From Blepharisma stoltei (lineage: Eukaryota; Ciliophora; Heterotrichea; Heterotrichida; Blepharismidae), in the NCBI GenBank assembly GCA_914767885.1, contig CAJZBQ010000021.1, forward strand, positions 186,001-250,000: a stretch of 64,000 bases of DNA. The letters run 5' to 3'. Below the pieces are notes generated by a model, which was given only the letters and a program-made list of their open reading frames with translations, was not told the DNA's origin and ran no database searches. The translations under genes and the position numbers were made by a program. This document shows, one piece after another, positions 1 to 11,165 of the stretch (position 1 is the stretch's first letter; each line of letters starts with the position of its first letter).

Positions 1-1
1 T

Positions 2-1160
2 CCTTGATATAAAACTGATTTACCTTTGCATTTGTCTATTACTGATTTAAATTTAGATGCAATTGATAATACTGATTTACTATCAATATATAGAGCTTAT
101 AGATATCATAGTGAAATTGATGAAGAAATTTTAAATAATTGTCTGAAATATGCAGAATTGCAAGATTATGCAAATGATAAAGAAAATATTAAGAAAAATA
201 TTATTAGAAGGAAATATGACCCATTCTCAGTCACTTATGAAATCCTTTTAAATACTAAGCTTACTCCCCCCCCCCCCCCTCCGTGAGCGAACAAAAAAAT
301 TTTGTTCGCTCACGGAGGGGGTTAATTTTTTTTTTTTAAAAAAATTTATATATAAATTTTATAAAAAAATATTTTTTTCGAAATTTAAAAAAATCCTAAT
401 TTGCAAAAATTGGAAAGCAAATATTAATTTAATTTGCAAAATTTATGTTTTAAAACGCAATTTGTTTAAAATTAAACAGAATTAGCTCTAGATTTCATTA
501 TACTAATTATCACTTATATATCAAAATTTTTTTCCATTAAAATTTTTTCTATTAAAAAAATTTTTGTTCACTCACGGAGGGTGGGTTTTTGGTCAAAAAA
601 TGGCGATTTTTCTAATGGTTTTGTTCGCTCACGGAGGGGGGGGGGGGGGAGTTAGAGAAAAAAGAATTGGGCTTGATAAAAGTAATATAGAACTAAAGCC
701 GACTTTTAAAAATTCCAGATCGTTTATGATATCTGAGGGGATTGAAAATATGGAAAATTTTATTTATTTGGGGGAATCGAACCCTACAAATGATGCTATA
801 AGTGAGCCTCATAACTGAAGTTATTGCATAAGGACTAAGAGAGAATCTTATACGCTGATGTGCTTATTATTTAATTATTTTAGAGAATGTCAATTAGAAT
901 GAAAATTAATTAGCAATTTTAATATAAGGGCAAGATCTGTGGGGTATCAGGTACTCATTGATAGGCTGGCTGACCAAAAGCCTATATCGCCTATTATGTA
1001 TGGGAAAATTATTAAATTTGATATAGTCATTTATAAGGTAAGAATTATTTAGTACGGAGATAGTTTTGCTCTGGATTGTTTACAAATAGAAGGGCAAACA
1101 ATGGTATTTTTGGATACAGTTATATATCTGAATAATAAACTTAATAATTTGGTAGATTAA
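2..1160 (+). CDS. Unknown protein, 3' part (start lies left of the window)
   Basis: The open frame enters from the left edge and yields the last 250 residues of a protein I do not recognise. It is read with TGA as Trp (positions 5-7, 816-818 and one more). A MITE-1 element at 262-654 splits it; joining the two TA copies gives ..NTKL/REKRIG.. in frame. A 15-nt intron (GTAAG..TTTAG) lies at 1038-1052; the frame then runs to TAA at 1158-1160. The product is rich in charged and aromatic residues, with no signal peptide or obvious transmembrane segment in the visible part. The coding call rests on frame conservation across the IES and the intron. Confidence 0.7.
262..654 (-). mobile_element. MITE-1 copy acting as an IES in the first gene
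   Basis: TA-bounded, excised length 391 bp. The left end is a near-perfect hairpin (CTCCGTGAGCGAACAAAA against its complement). The right end carries two further inverted-repeat units separated by GGTGGGTTTTTGGTC. Long C and G tracts cap both ends. TA-to-TA removal restores the reading frame. Strand is given so that '+' means the terminal hairpin lies on the right. Confidence 0.93.
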
Positions 1161-1217
1161 TATATAAAGAATTTTCCTTATTAAATGCTGCATGCTGATG
1201 TAATTTATTGGGAAATA

Positions 1218-2339
1218 TTAATTATCATTTAAAGAAATGGCTTGTGATGGGTTATCATGAACTTGCTCCACATGAGAAGTTGTGATTTTATACTTTTTCT
1301 TAATAATTTTATTTTTTTCAACATCTTCACTACTCATACTAATTTGCATATAAGAAGGTAATGAGCAGTTGATATCTTTTTCCCTTGGCAGTTCTTTAGT
1401 AAAATCACAGATTTTAGGTTTTTTTTCTACTAAATCATATTTGACTGGGTAATTTGTTTCAGGACTAGGATCATCATTTTTAAATAGCTCTTCTCTCTTT
1501 GGCATTTTTTCAAATTTAATTGATTTTACCAATTTTGGCAAAATTTTTTCTTTATTTGGTGTATATTCAGGCTGAAACTCAGGAATATTAAAAATTTCTG
1601 CCCTGGGGCTATATTTCCTCAAGTCTGGAGAGCTTGTTTTTCTATATAATCCTTACACAAATTTACTTGTAGACTCTTCAGAAAAATCAACTGAGCTGAA
1701 TCTAGTTTTATTAATAAAATCACGAAGCCCATCAAAAATAGGTTTCCTTTCTAGTTGTTTATCAAAGGGAATCCCATTTATTTTTCTCTTTTTCTTTTTA
1801 GTTTTTGGTTCAATGACTATTGATCTTTCAGTTACGAATTCGATTTTTGTTGGTCTTTTATTTTTTGGGATAGAGTAAGCAGCTTCATGTTTGTGAACTA
1901 ATGAATAATTTATGTCATAGGCTCCAAAAGTCCTGCATCCTTCTTCTGATATCTAGATATATGGTACATTAAATACAGAAAAATGAGATCTGTCAGGACC
2001 TTTGAAAACTGCAGATGGGCTTGGCTTTTGTGGTTTTTGCTGCTGATATGGCTTGATACTCTTGATATAAATTACAGATATTAATTTTTCCAGATCTTCG
2101 CCTAAGAACTTGTGCTTGCTTTTAAAATTGAGATTTGACTCACTTAATGACTTTAATAATTCTTGTCTAGCTGAAACTTTGGGACGGTTATATAAGATAA
2201 ATTCTTTATCTTGCAAGATTTTAAATCTTTCCAAACTACTTTTGCCTGCTCTTGAGAAAAACTCGTGGTTACTTGGGTGCATATTTTTATGATTCCATTT
2301 CTGAATATAAAATACTTCGCTATAGCAGCATTTTAACAT
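1218..2339 (-). CDS. Unknown basic protein, 363 aa, two 15-nt introns
   Basis: Reads from ATG at 2339 to TAA at 1218. Introns of 15 nt lie at 1953-1967 (GTACC..CTAG) and 1642-1656 (GTAAG..ATAG). Removing them joins three open segments in frame. The protein is Lys/Pro-rich. It contains motifs such as GAYDINYS and AAYSIPKNK, which recall the loose repeats of ciliate STPGR-type microtubule-associated proteins, but the similarity is too weak for a name. No IES interrupts it. The neighbour on the left is convergent. Confidence 0.75.
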
Positions 2340-2483
2340 GCTATTTATGAAAATGATTGAATATTCTTAAAAAGATATTTAGATATAAATATAAAAAAGC
2401 TTAGAAATCAATTAAATTAATTTTTGATAATTCTTTTTATAATTCGACAATAAAATCTTTCGTTAAGAAATTATTGATAAAAT

Positions 2484-2756
2484 ATGGGGTTGTTTACCTA
2501 CGCAAGACAGATTTCACGTGCTGTGTATGCTTGCAAAATGCCGGCAAAACACTTTTCCACCCAAAAAGTTAGAATGGCTCCACTTATACCGCTCCAGTCC
2601 TCAAATTTCCTGATAAGTACACCTTTTAATTGCAATTCATTTTCAATATCAGGGTCTTCTTTAATCGACTCTGGCGAAGATGATGAAGAGAAGGCTGTTG
2701 AATCGAGTATTTCAAACCTTGATACTGGAAATACACAAGCAATGAAGCGAAGTTAA
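2484..2756 (+). CDS. Small hypothetical protein, 90 aa
   Basis: ATG at 2484, TAA at 2754. The N-terminal half is basic with few acidic residues (MGLFTYARQISRAVYACK). The C-terminal half is Ser-rich and acidic (DSGEDDEEKAVESS). The start could be myristoylated (MG) or act as a mitochondrial presequence; neither is certain. There is no antisense conserved gene to explain the frame, so it is probably real, but there is no family evidence. Confidence 0.5.
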   Translation: MGLFTYARQISRAVYACKMPAKHFSTQKVRMAPLIPLQSSNFLISTPFNCNSFSISGSSLIDSGEDDEEKAVESSISNLDTGNTQAMKRS

Positions 2757-2827
2757 AAACTTAAGAATCTTATAAAAATTTAGCCTAGAAAATTGTGTTT
2801 ATATCCACTATTTGAATAAACATAAAA

Positions 2828-5800
2828 TTAATTCCCTTCAGACTTCTTTTCAAATTGAATTACTGGCCTATTGCGATTTGATGGGCTATTTGTCCTAAAT
2901 GCAAAAAGTGGAGGCTTAGGACTTGCCTCTCCTGTTGTGGAGCTACTTGGGGTTTTTTGGCCTGTTGTGTCTGTGGAAGATATATCTTTAGAAAATTCTT
3001 CAAACGTGATTCCTGCTTGCCCAAATAAAGAAGCAGCACCTTGTTTGAATTCTTTAGTCCCTTCAGCTCTCCTCATGAAATTTCCTGATGCCTGTCTGCG
3101 GCTTCCTTTATCAGCTCGAAGCTTTTCATTTTCTCTTAAAAGCAGCTCTTTTCGCTTTTCCAAAGCTTCTAAGGAATCAAGTGCTTGATTTTTTTGAGAA
3201 ATTAAATGGTCTTTTTCCATGCTTCATTTTGCTCTTTCTTTTTCTAGATCAATAAAAAGTTGACTTCTCTGTTGCTCGGATTCCTTGGCACGCTTTTCAT
3301 ATTCAGAAAGCTTTGTTCTGAGTAAATTTACTTCAGAATTGAATTTTTCTTGCCATTCTTCGATTCTTGTATCCCTGTCTTTCTTAGTATTATCTAATTC
3401 ATTAAGTATTTTTATTTCATTTTCTGTTAATTCCTGCAGACGCTTCTCCATATTTCCAGACTGAGAATTTCTCCCTCGTTTTTCAAGCTCAATTTCTTCT
3501 CTTAAACTTCTGATTTCTTTTTCTTGATTTTTTACTTTTTCTGTTAAATCTGATGTAGTTGAGGCATGATTTTCTTGCATGTCTTTTATTTGTGAGGAAT
3601 ATCTTGATTCTATTGAATCAATCATCGTTTTATTTGCAATTTCTTGTTTTTCTCTATCCAGAGCTTTTTGTTTTTGAAATTGTTCAATAGTTGCCTCGAA
3701 TTTTTTTTGAAATTCTGCAAGATTATTTTTTTCTTGATCTCTTTGCTGTATTAAAAACGAAAATTTATTTTCCCATAAAATTCTTTCTCTTTCTGTCGCA
3801 GAAGTTCTCTCTGCATTATCTTTTTCAATTTCTTGTATACGAGTCTTCAATCTTTCATTTTCCAGCTGGATTTCCATCATGCCAGTACTTTCATTGTCTT
3901 TTTTACCTTTAAGCTGAATTTGCAAATTTTCTATTTCTTGTTTATATTGTTTTTCCATATCATTTTTTTTCATATCAAGGTTTACCAGTTTTTCTGAAAG
4001 TACTGCTTTTTCTTTTTCCAGGCTGCTGATTTGTTTTGAGCTACTTGCTGCTATATCTTTAAGCTGTTTTTTTCTTTGTTCTAATTTTTCTTCAAGGTTT
4101 TCTTTTACTTGTGTAAGTTTTGCTATTGTAGAAGACAGTTCTTGACCTGATTCATCTTTTAGGTTTTTTACGGTTTCACTATATTTATCTTCAGCATCAT
4201 GCAAAGATTTTTCAAGCTCTAAAATTCTTTTTGCTTTAAACTCGCTGTCTTGCTGTGCTAAAGCCATTTCTCGTTTAGAGTCACTTTTCTTTTGATTTAA
4301 TTCATCAGATATTTTTTGATAAGCAATTTTTAGGTTTTCTAGCCTTTCAGCAATAATTTGCTTTTCTTTTTCATAGAGGGATTTTGTGTCCTCTAGCTCA
4401 GCTTCTTTATTAGAAAGCTGAGACTCAAGCTGATCTTTTTTGAAATTAAGAGATTCTACCTCGCGCTCTCTTACCCCAATATCATTAGCCTGTTTTTCTA
4501 CTTTTTCCAGTAGTGTATTTCTTTCTGATGTAAATTTCTCTTGTAGCTGTTCTATTGCTTGAGCATTTGTTTTTTGGATATTTTCTAAATTTTCTTTAGT
4601 TTCTTTTAAAACTTTTTCTAAAGTTTCTATTTTTTGTGTATCTAAGCCAGACTGATGAGTAAGCATATTTACTTGCTCTTTGTAATATTCTTCTAATTCA
4701 TGCATTTCATCTTCTTTGGCTGTCAACTCTTCATCAAAGAGGTCTTCATTTTGTCTTATTCGGTCTTCGTATTCTTCACTCATAATTTTGTATTTTTTTT
4801 CGGATTTCTCTTTTTCTTCTTTTAACCTAAATTCAAGCCTATTTTTTTCTTCTTCATAAAATATTTTAAGTTGCTGATAAGATTGCTCTGCTCTTAAATT
4901 TCCTGCATGGACTTCTTCGCCATGTTTTGACTTAGTTTCTTCTAATTGATTTTCTAATGCTTTTATTCTTTTTTTGAATTTTTCTTCTGCATCTTGGATA
5001 GAAGAATTCACTTTTTTCAATAAATCGCTGACTTGGTCTTGAAGCTGGGTTTTTTCATTTACTCCCCTTTTAAATTGGAACAAAAATCTATTCTAATTTA
5101 CATAGGAGTTAATAAGGTGAATTTTTTATTTTTAGATATTAAAATGGGTACTAAAGCTAATTATTATTTTTGCCTATAGAATATAAAATTATTTTTTAAT
5201 TTAAATTAAATTAATCTAACCCCCAAAAAAATGGAAATTTTGCCAATTTTTTTTGAATTACAATGGGGTTAATAAATTTTCGATATCTTCTTGAAATTGG
5301 ATTTCTTTTTCTGCCCAATTTGATGTATCAATTTTTGATTTTAATTCAAGCTCATTGTATTTTTGAATAATTTCTTCAAGCTGCTGGCTTAGCCTTTTAC
5401 GTAAATTATCATTTTCAATTTCCAAATTTTTCGTATCATCATAGTATTGTTTTTTTAATTTTGCGAGCTGAGTTTCAGCCTCTTCAGAGTTTACTGATGT
5501 TCCTGCTTGTATAGATCTTATCATATTTTCATGCTGCTTTCTTTCATCCTCCAGCTGTTTTTTAGACTCCTGCAAGTATTGTTCAGCAAATTCCAGCTTC
5601 TGTGCAAGTACAGCATTTTCTTTTTGCCATTGTACTAGTGATGATTTATAATTCTCATCAACATTTTGATATTTTTTCTCAAAATCTTCAGCTTTATTTT
5701 TCATTTTCTGCAAACTTATTTCATGCTCTCTATTCGAGTCATTTATTTTTTTCTTAAATTCAATATCTTTCCTTTCAAGTTTTTGCTTGAAATTTTCAAT

Positions 5801-8619
5801 TTGCAGGGTCATCTCGCTAATAATTGATTTATTTCTTATTTCGCTTTCTTCTAATTCCGCTTTTTCTCTGTCGAATTCGTTTTCTTTTTCTTCATATTCT
5901 CTTTCAAGCTCATTAAATCTTTCAGATTCTGCGTCAAGTCTTGATTGGTAAAATTTCAATTGATTTTCATATCTTGACTGTAAATCTTTTATAGAGAGAT
6001 TATGGTCTTTTTTCTGGTTTTTTAATTCATTCATGATCTCTTTTTCTCTTCTTCTGGATTCTTCTAAAGTTAATTCTAAATATTTTATTTTTTGGTCAAA
6101 TAAAGCTTTTTCTTCTTGGAAATCAGCAACCTGCTGATGGAGAATTCTTTCCATTTCTTTCATTTTTTCTTCATATTCCCACACTTTTGTATTTGCGTTT
6201 TCAAGCTGCTGGGAATTTTCGGTTCGTACGTTTTTTAAAGCAGATCTCATTTCTTTATCTAAACTGTCTCTTTCACTTTTGAGCGACAAAATTTGTTCTC
6301 TCATGCTCTGTTCTTTTACTGTAAGCTCCGCCTTTTCTGCTTCCATTTTTGTGATTTTCCTCTGAAATTCATCACGCTCTCTAGCAAAATCTTCTTTAAT
6401 TTCTTTTATATCATTTTCCAGCTGGGATATTTTTTCTGATTTTGTATGAATAATCATATCAAGCTCATTAGAAGTCGTTTTTATAAAAAAATCACTTGTA
6501 GATGATATTTTATTCATACAGAAATCCAATAAAATTTCTCTACGGGCTGGGCCTTCAGGGCCATGCTCTAAAAAGAATTTTTGAAAAGATTTCATGCTTT
6601 TGTCATAATCGATAAAATATTTAAATTCTCCTTTCCTTAATTTTGAGTCTACAATTGAGTAATTATCTGTTAAAAATTCTGTTGCTTTTCTTTTAGTTTC
6701 TAGTTCATTGTCACTTTTAATTGAATAATATTTTTCTTGTAAGCTTTCTTTAAGCTGCTTTAAATAATTTAATTTTTCGTCACCTATAGCTTTAAGCTCG
6801 AAATGCTCTAAAGCAGCTTCTTTAGCCTCTTTGTGAATAAGTTTTAGTTCTTCTTCACTGATTGGGAATCTATTAGAAATGCTGCTTGTTAGTAAATGAT
6901 TTAAAATTAAATATAGGATCTGTGAATATTTATTTATTTTAATCAATTTATAAAAGAATATTTTTTCATAAATATCTTGAGCATTTTGTAAGCTTTTTGT
7001 GCACTCAGTTTTGCATATATAAATCCAGGCATTTTCTGCATTTAATGCTTCTCCATGGTTTATGGCTTTTATATAAGCTTCTACTAAATGTGTAAGCATT
7101 TGTCCATTAATGGCTTTCCCATTTATTGTCTTTACTTTGCATTTCCCGAGTATTTTTTTTCTTGCAGCTACAATTTGCTCTACTTAGAATTAGGGAGATT
7201 ATAGAAAAGCTCCCTGTTGGGATCAGAAGATCCTTATTCCCTTCCATAAAGCTCCACTTGTTTGTTAGCTAGCAATCGTCTTTCGACCTTCAAAGTCTTG
7301 TTCTTACCAGAAATTGGCCTGCGCATGCTCCCTAGTAGTCGAAAAGTTTGACCAACAGAGTTTGGCTTCTAGAAAATTCGAAAAAACAAATTTTTCTGGT
7401 CACCTGGCCAAAATGAAAATTTTGTAATCCAGGACTCAACGCCTGGTATCGCGCTAGGGAACGTTCCCAATCAACTAGAAGGAATCTCACTGGCATTGCT
7501 GAGACACCCCTTCCCAACTCCGAACTCCATCTTCCTCCGAGTTAAAATCTTGACTGGACATGAGCCTGCGGTCCGCAAACTCTGACATAGCGCTCCACCA
7601 AACCAATTAAAACCTGGCCGGATACACATCCCGAACGCCAAACCTCCCTTCCACAAGGTCCCTGAATCTCCCAACTCCAGGTGTTAGTAGTTTGGGTTGA
7701 TTTGCCACGCCATTTTTATATATACAATTTTCTCTACAAATTCTAGCTTTAAATCTTCAAATTCTTTTTCTTTTAAATTTTCTATATCTTCATCTTTATC
7801 AGTTGGTTTTACCAAAGTGCAACAGTCTCTTTCTTTAAAAAATTCTTTTATAAATCTTCTGGTTTTATTTTTATTATCAATTGTACTCGAAGCTCCTTTT
7901 TGTGGCTGTAAAGACAGTTCTAGATACTCTTTAGCTGAAATTATATCACCTTCTGAGTTAATTAACTGTGAAGAAAAATCTCTGACTACCCACAAAAAAG
8001 TTGGGAAATGTGACCCATATTCTTCAATGCTGATTTCTTCAGTCTGCTGAGATTTGATTTGGATTTTTTGGGTCAGGCTTGATATAAAAGAAAGGTTTTC
8101 TATAGAATTTTCATCAATAGAGCCAAATGAGTTATAGATAAGATAAGAACTTAAAAGGGTAGCCAGTGAGAAAATTCTTGTATCATGGTCAGTGTCCTTG
8201 CCAAAAATCTTAAGTCCTTCAGTGTCCATTAAAACGACACTACAAGTTTCACCTTCTGTGGTTGTTCCTGTCAAGGGCCTTCCCCAAACCCAAACTCCTT
8301 TTGTGCAAGGACTAGCCGATGCAGCAATATTAAATCCATTTTTACAGTTGAGCAAAACTCTGTTTAAAAAGTAAGATTTTCCGGTTCTATTCATACCTGT
8401 AATTGCGACAATAGAAATTGGCGCCGATAATGATTTTAAAAAGTCCATGGCTACATCATTGATTGAATATTTTGCGATTTCTTGGTTATATGCGAGAAGC
8501 GGTATGGCTTCATCAATATATTGAAATTTCATCATACTGTCGTTCATAGATATAGGTGAATCTGGCCTTGAGGACTCATAAGTCTCTACGTAGCGAAAAG
8601 AGTGATTTCTTTCTTCCAT
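2828..8619 (-). CDS. Guanylate-binding-protein-like large GTPase with a very long coiled-coil tail
   Basis: One gene of about 1,670 residues after removal of two IESs (7182-7736 and 5060-5271) and a 16-nt intron. Residues 1-294 form a GBP/atlastin-type GTPase domain: P-loop GMNRTGKS near 75-82, switch I region CTKGVWVWG near 105, DTEG near 132-135, and the family's RD guanine motif (WVVRDFS) near 213. The start of the GBP helical domain follows (NGQMLTHLVEAYIKAIN..ENAW). From about residue 520 to 1,600 the protein is an almost continuous Glu/Lys/Gln-rich coiled coil. TGA near 3224 reads as Trp. GBPs are dynamin-related GTPases that act on membranes. A tail this long is unusual compared with about 600 residues in animal GBPs, and suggests a scaffold or tether (inference). 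Confidence 0.85.
5060..5271. mobile_element. MITE-2 copy acting as an IES in the GBP-like gene
   Basis: TA-bounded, excised length 210 bp. The left end CTCCCCTTTTAAATTGGAAC matches the ends of other MITE-2 copies; the right end is more decayed. Removal joins ..IENLL/NEKTQLQ.. in frame and turns two apparent coiled-coil genes into one. Confidence 0.88.
7182..7736 (-). mobile_element. R retroposon inserted in a 16-nt intron of the GBP-like gene
   Basis: GC-richer element in minus orientation, flanked by imperfect 15-bp target-site duplications (plus-strand TACAATTTGCTCTAC at 7170-7184 and TACAATTTTCTCTAC at 7723-7737). Each duplication contains TA, so TA-to-TA removal (553 bp) regenerates one copy. 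What remains, GTAGAGCAAATTGTAG, has the GT..TAG ends and 16-nt length of this organism's introns. Removing that too restores frame (569 nt in total) at ..LKLEF/LQEKK... The element shares core blocks (ATGGCG start, TATCCGGC.AGGTTTT) with the other R copies. Confidence 0.85.
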
Positions 8620-9563
8620 TTGATTCTGAAATCTTATATTTACATGGGTTAATTTTAGATTAAATAATATAGAAAGGATTAAAGTAAAACATAAAAGAAA
8701 AGATTAATTTTTTAAAGAGGATAAGAAGGCATTTATAGTGAATATCAAATTTATGGAAACTAGCATTAAATTTATTTTTTAATGAGGAAAGAGAGCTGAT
8801 TGCTTACTCCCCCCCCCCCCCCTCCGTGAGCGAAACAAAACCATTAGAAAAATCGCCATTTTTTGACCAAAAACCCACCCTCCGTGAGTGAACAAAAATA
8901 TTTTTAATAGAAAAAATTTTAATGGAAAAAATTTTGATATATAAGTGATAATTAGTATAATGAAATCTAGAGCTAATTCTGTTTAATTTTAAACAAATTG
9001 CGTTTTAAAACATAAATTTTGCAAATTAAATTAATATTTGCTTTCCAATTTTTGCAAATTAGGATTTTTTTTAAATTTCGAAAAAAATATTTTTTATAAA
9101 AATTTATATATAAATTTTTTTTAAAAAAAAAAATTAACCCCCCTCCGTGAGCGAACAAAATTTTTTTGTTCGCTCACGGAGGGGGGGGGGGAGTTAAAAA
9201 TAGTGATTTGGATTTAAATAAGGTTTTCTAACTGATTTTTGCTTTCTCTATTTAATAAATAAATATAATGATATTTAAATGAATAGATAGAGGTTACAGA
9301 CTTAAAAGAAATATAGTAAGGTTTCTATTGAGCGATTCTTTTCTTATCTCTATATAGAATATGCAGTATTGAATTAAACCAAAAATTAGCATTAATTTCA
9401 CACTGCATTCCTATTTTAAAAGTAATTTCGAATTATTAATTTAATTTAATTATATAGAAAAGAAAAAAAATAAAAACAATTAAAAGAAAACTTTAGACTT
9501 AATAAAAATAATAATTAAAATTTCGAATTTAAACTATAAAATTCACCATAAAGTATTCGTTAT
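8620..9563. other. Intergenic spacer holding one MITE-1
   Basis: Apart from the MITE-1 at 8805-9196 this is AT-rich DNA between a leftward and a rightward gene. I see no other conserved frame or RNA gene. Promoters for both flanking genes presumably lie here. Confidence 0.6.
8805..9196 (+). mobile_element. MITE-1 copy, full length, intergenic
   Basis: TA-bounded, 390 bp between TAs. Left: C-tract, CTCCGTGAGCGAA, then ACCATTAGAAAAATCGCC and a second CTCCGTGAGTGAAC unit. Right: terminal hairpin CTCCGTGAGCGAACAAAA..TTTTGTTCGCTCACGGAG with a G-tract. Almost identical in sequence to the copies at 262, 37447 and 54693. Confidence 0.92.
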
Positions 9564-9863
9564 ATGATAAAGATTAGCAAAATGGTAATACTCTGCCTTC
9601 TTCTTATATTTCATGCTTCAGCACAGGGAGGAATTACCTCAAATAGTGACGAAACTAACATTTTGCATTCACCTTGGAAGTGGTTGGCAGATCTACTTGT
9701 GAATTATCCAGCGATCTCAACAATTTTATCGGTAATAGTCCTAATGACACTTTTTTTTGTGATTTCAAGCTGCAAAAAACGCTGGCAAAAAGAATCTGAC
9801 GTCAGAATATTATTGTACTCAAGATCCTTGAATAAAAAGGAAAAGAAAAGCCTTTTGGGTTAA
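9564..9863 (+). CDS. Small type I membrane protein, 99 aa
   Basis: ATG at 9564. An N-terminal hydrophobic stretch (MVILCLLLIFHASAQG) looks like a cleavable signal peptide. A single transmembrane segment lies near residues 50-70 (ISTILSVIVLMTLFFVISS), followed by a short basic tail (CKKRWQKE..KKEKK). I do not recognise a family. The topology suggests a surface or endomembrane protein with a small lumenal part. Confidence 0.7.
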   Translation: MIKISKMVILCLLLIFHASAQGGITSNSDETNILHSPWKWLADLLVNYPAISTILSVIVLMTLFFVISSCKKRWQKESDVRILLYSRSLNKKEKKSLLG

Positions 9864-10085
9864 TACATAGTAATCAAAAGTTTGTTTAACATAAACAGGA
9901 TATTCTTCTACTAACTCTTATATAATAAATTAAAATTAGGAGTGGCTCTCAGATTTTGCATATGCCAAAATCCTTTTTGTATTAATTTCCAAGTCGAATC
10001 TAAAAATAAAATAATTATTTTTATTAATATCATTCTATAATATTTTTTATATTTTATATATAGACCGAGCCCTTGTTAGCTCGGA

Positions 10086-10293
10086 CTATAGAAATATCCT
10101 ATGAATAGCTCAGTAAGGGAGGTGATTGGAGAGGGAAGCTCTCTAGCTGGTTGGACTAGCTCAAGCCAACTGAAGAATTGACAAATGAGCCTCTCTTCAG
10201 TTGTTTTGACAAACTTAAGTTGATCCAATCAGCTAGAGAGTTTCTCTCACCAATCCCTGCCCTTACTGAGCTATTCATATGATATTCCTATAG
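10086..10293. mobile_element. Foldback element with arms of about 70 bp
   Basis: Begins CTATAGAAATATCCTATGAA and ends with its near complement (..TATTCCTATAG). Arms of about 70 bp pair with few mismatches around a short loop. TA occurs at both edges, so it could be excised as an IES, but it lies outside genes and cannot be frame-tested. Confidence 0.75.
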
Positions 10294-10623
10294 TAAGAAC
10301 TTGATATATAAGTGCAGCAAGATTTATGTGTAATTATTAAATAAAAATATAGCAGCCACATATCTCATTATGGGCTATATGAGGGTTTCATTATCTCAAT
10401 TGTGTAATTTATTATCAAGCTGGATATTTTTGATATATCTGGTAATTCATTGCTGATGACCTAACTTCAATAATAATCAATTAGCATGTTTTCTTTTATG
10501 ACACTAGAAAATAATTCTCAATTTTTATGGAGGATTTCTCCACAAAATAAGTGCCAATCTAAATTTTTAATTCATTATCTTGATTTTTTCAACATCAATC
10601 CCCACATTCATCCATTATTTTCT

Positions 10624-10948
10624 TACTCCCCCTCCGTAAGCCAAAAAAACATTGGAAAATCCCTATTTTTTGCCCAAAAACCCACCCTCCGTGAGCGAAC
10701 AAAAATATTTTATGAAAAAAATTTTGATATATAAGTGATAATTCGTATAATGAAATCTCTAGCTAATTCTGTTTGATTTTAAACAGCTTGCATTTTAAAA
10801 CATAAGTTTTACAAATTAAATAAATATTTGCTTTCGAATTTCTAAAAAAAATTTACTATAAAATTTACATATAATTTTTTAAAAACAAAAAATTAACCCT
10901 CCTCTGTGAGCGAACAAAATTTGTGTGTTCGCTCACGGAGGGGAGTTA
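10624..10948 (+). mobile_element. MITE-1 copy, diverged and shortened
   Basis: TA-bounded, excised length 323 bp. The C/G tracts are reduced to four or five bases (CTCCCCCTCCG and GGAGGGGAG). The inner core with GATATATAAGTGATAATT is retained. It appears older than the long-tract copies. Confidence 0.88.
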
Positions 10949-11165
10949 GCTCATTCTTCATCCCTATTTCCTAATCTCTCTAGAAAATCTCTCTTCATAT
11001 TCCAAATAAAAATTCATTTTTATAATAAGAAATTATAAATTTAATGGTAATCACTTTAATAATTACTCATGTTTGCAAAATGGTTGATCATTTAAATCTT
11101 CGAATTCTGTGTGGAAAATTATTGCAAAAATTTAATTTCCTTTGATTCATATCTATTATAAAAAT

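Larger units (their letters stand above)
9864..11165. other. Element-rich intergenic spacer
   Basis: Holds a long hairpin element (10086-10293) and a MITE-1 (10624-10948). Between them the DNA is AT-rich with only short frames, none conserved. A small GCTCGG hairpin sits at 10063-10084 next to the larger one. Confidence 0.6.

Noticed and set aside
261-275. Long C or G tracts as assembly artefacts
   Set aside because: They recur at the same place in every young MITE-1 copy. Exact lengths may be unreliable, but frame restoration does not depend on them.
564-640. Apparent protein start MFTHGGWVFGQ.. and similar starts at other MITEs
   Set aside because: These residues are translations of the MITE-1 inverted repeat (TTTGTTCACTCACGGAGG) fused to the real downstream exon.
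765-790. tRNA-like GGGTTCGATTCCCC on the minus strand
   Set aside because: The T-stem pairs for only three bases, no cloverleaf fits upstream, and the region is an open coding frame continued across an IES and an intron.
3691-3912. Plus-strand hydrophobic frames opposite coiled-coil genes
   Set aside because: Antisense of Lys/Glu-rich coding DNA naturally gives Phe/Leu/Ser-rich frames; the minus strand has the conserved gene.
7723-7737. Coding continuation ..EFVEKIVYIKMAWQ in the GBP-like gene
   Set aside because: These codons are the target duplication and the start of the retroposon; keeping them puts the helical domain out of frame.
10486-10734. 82-aa frame at the left edge of a MITE-1
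   Set aside because: Half of it is MITE sequence; no conservation or join supports it.
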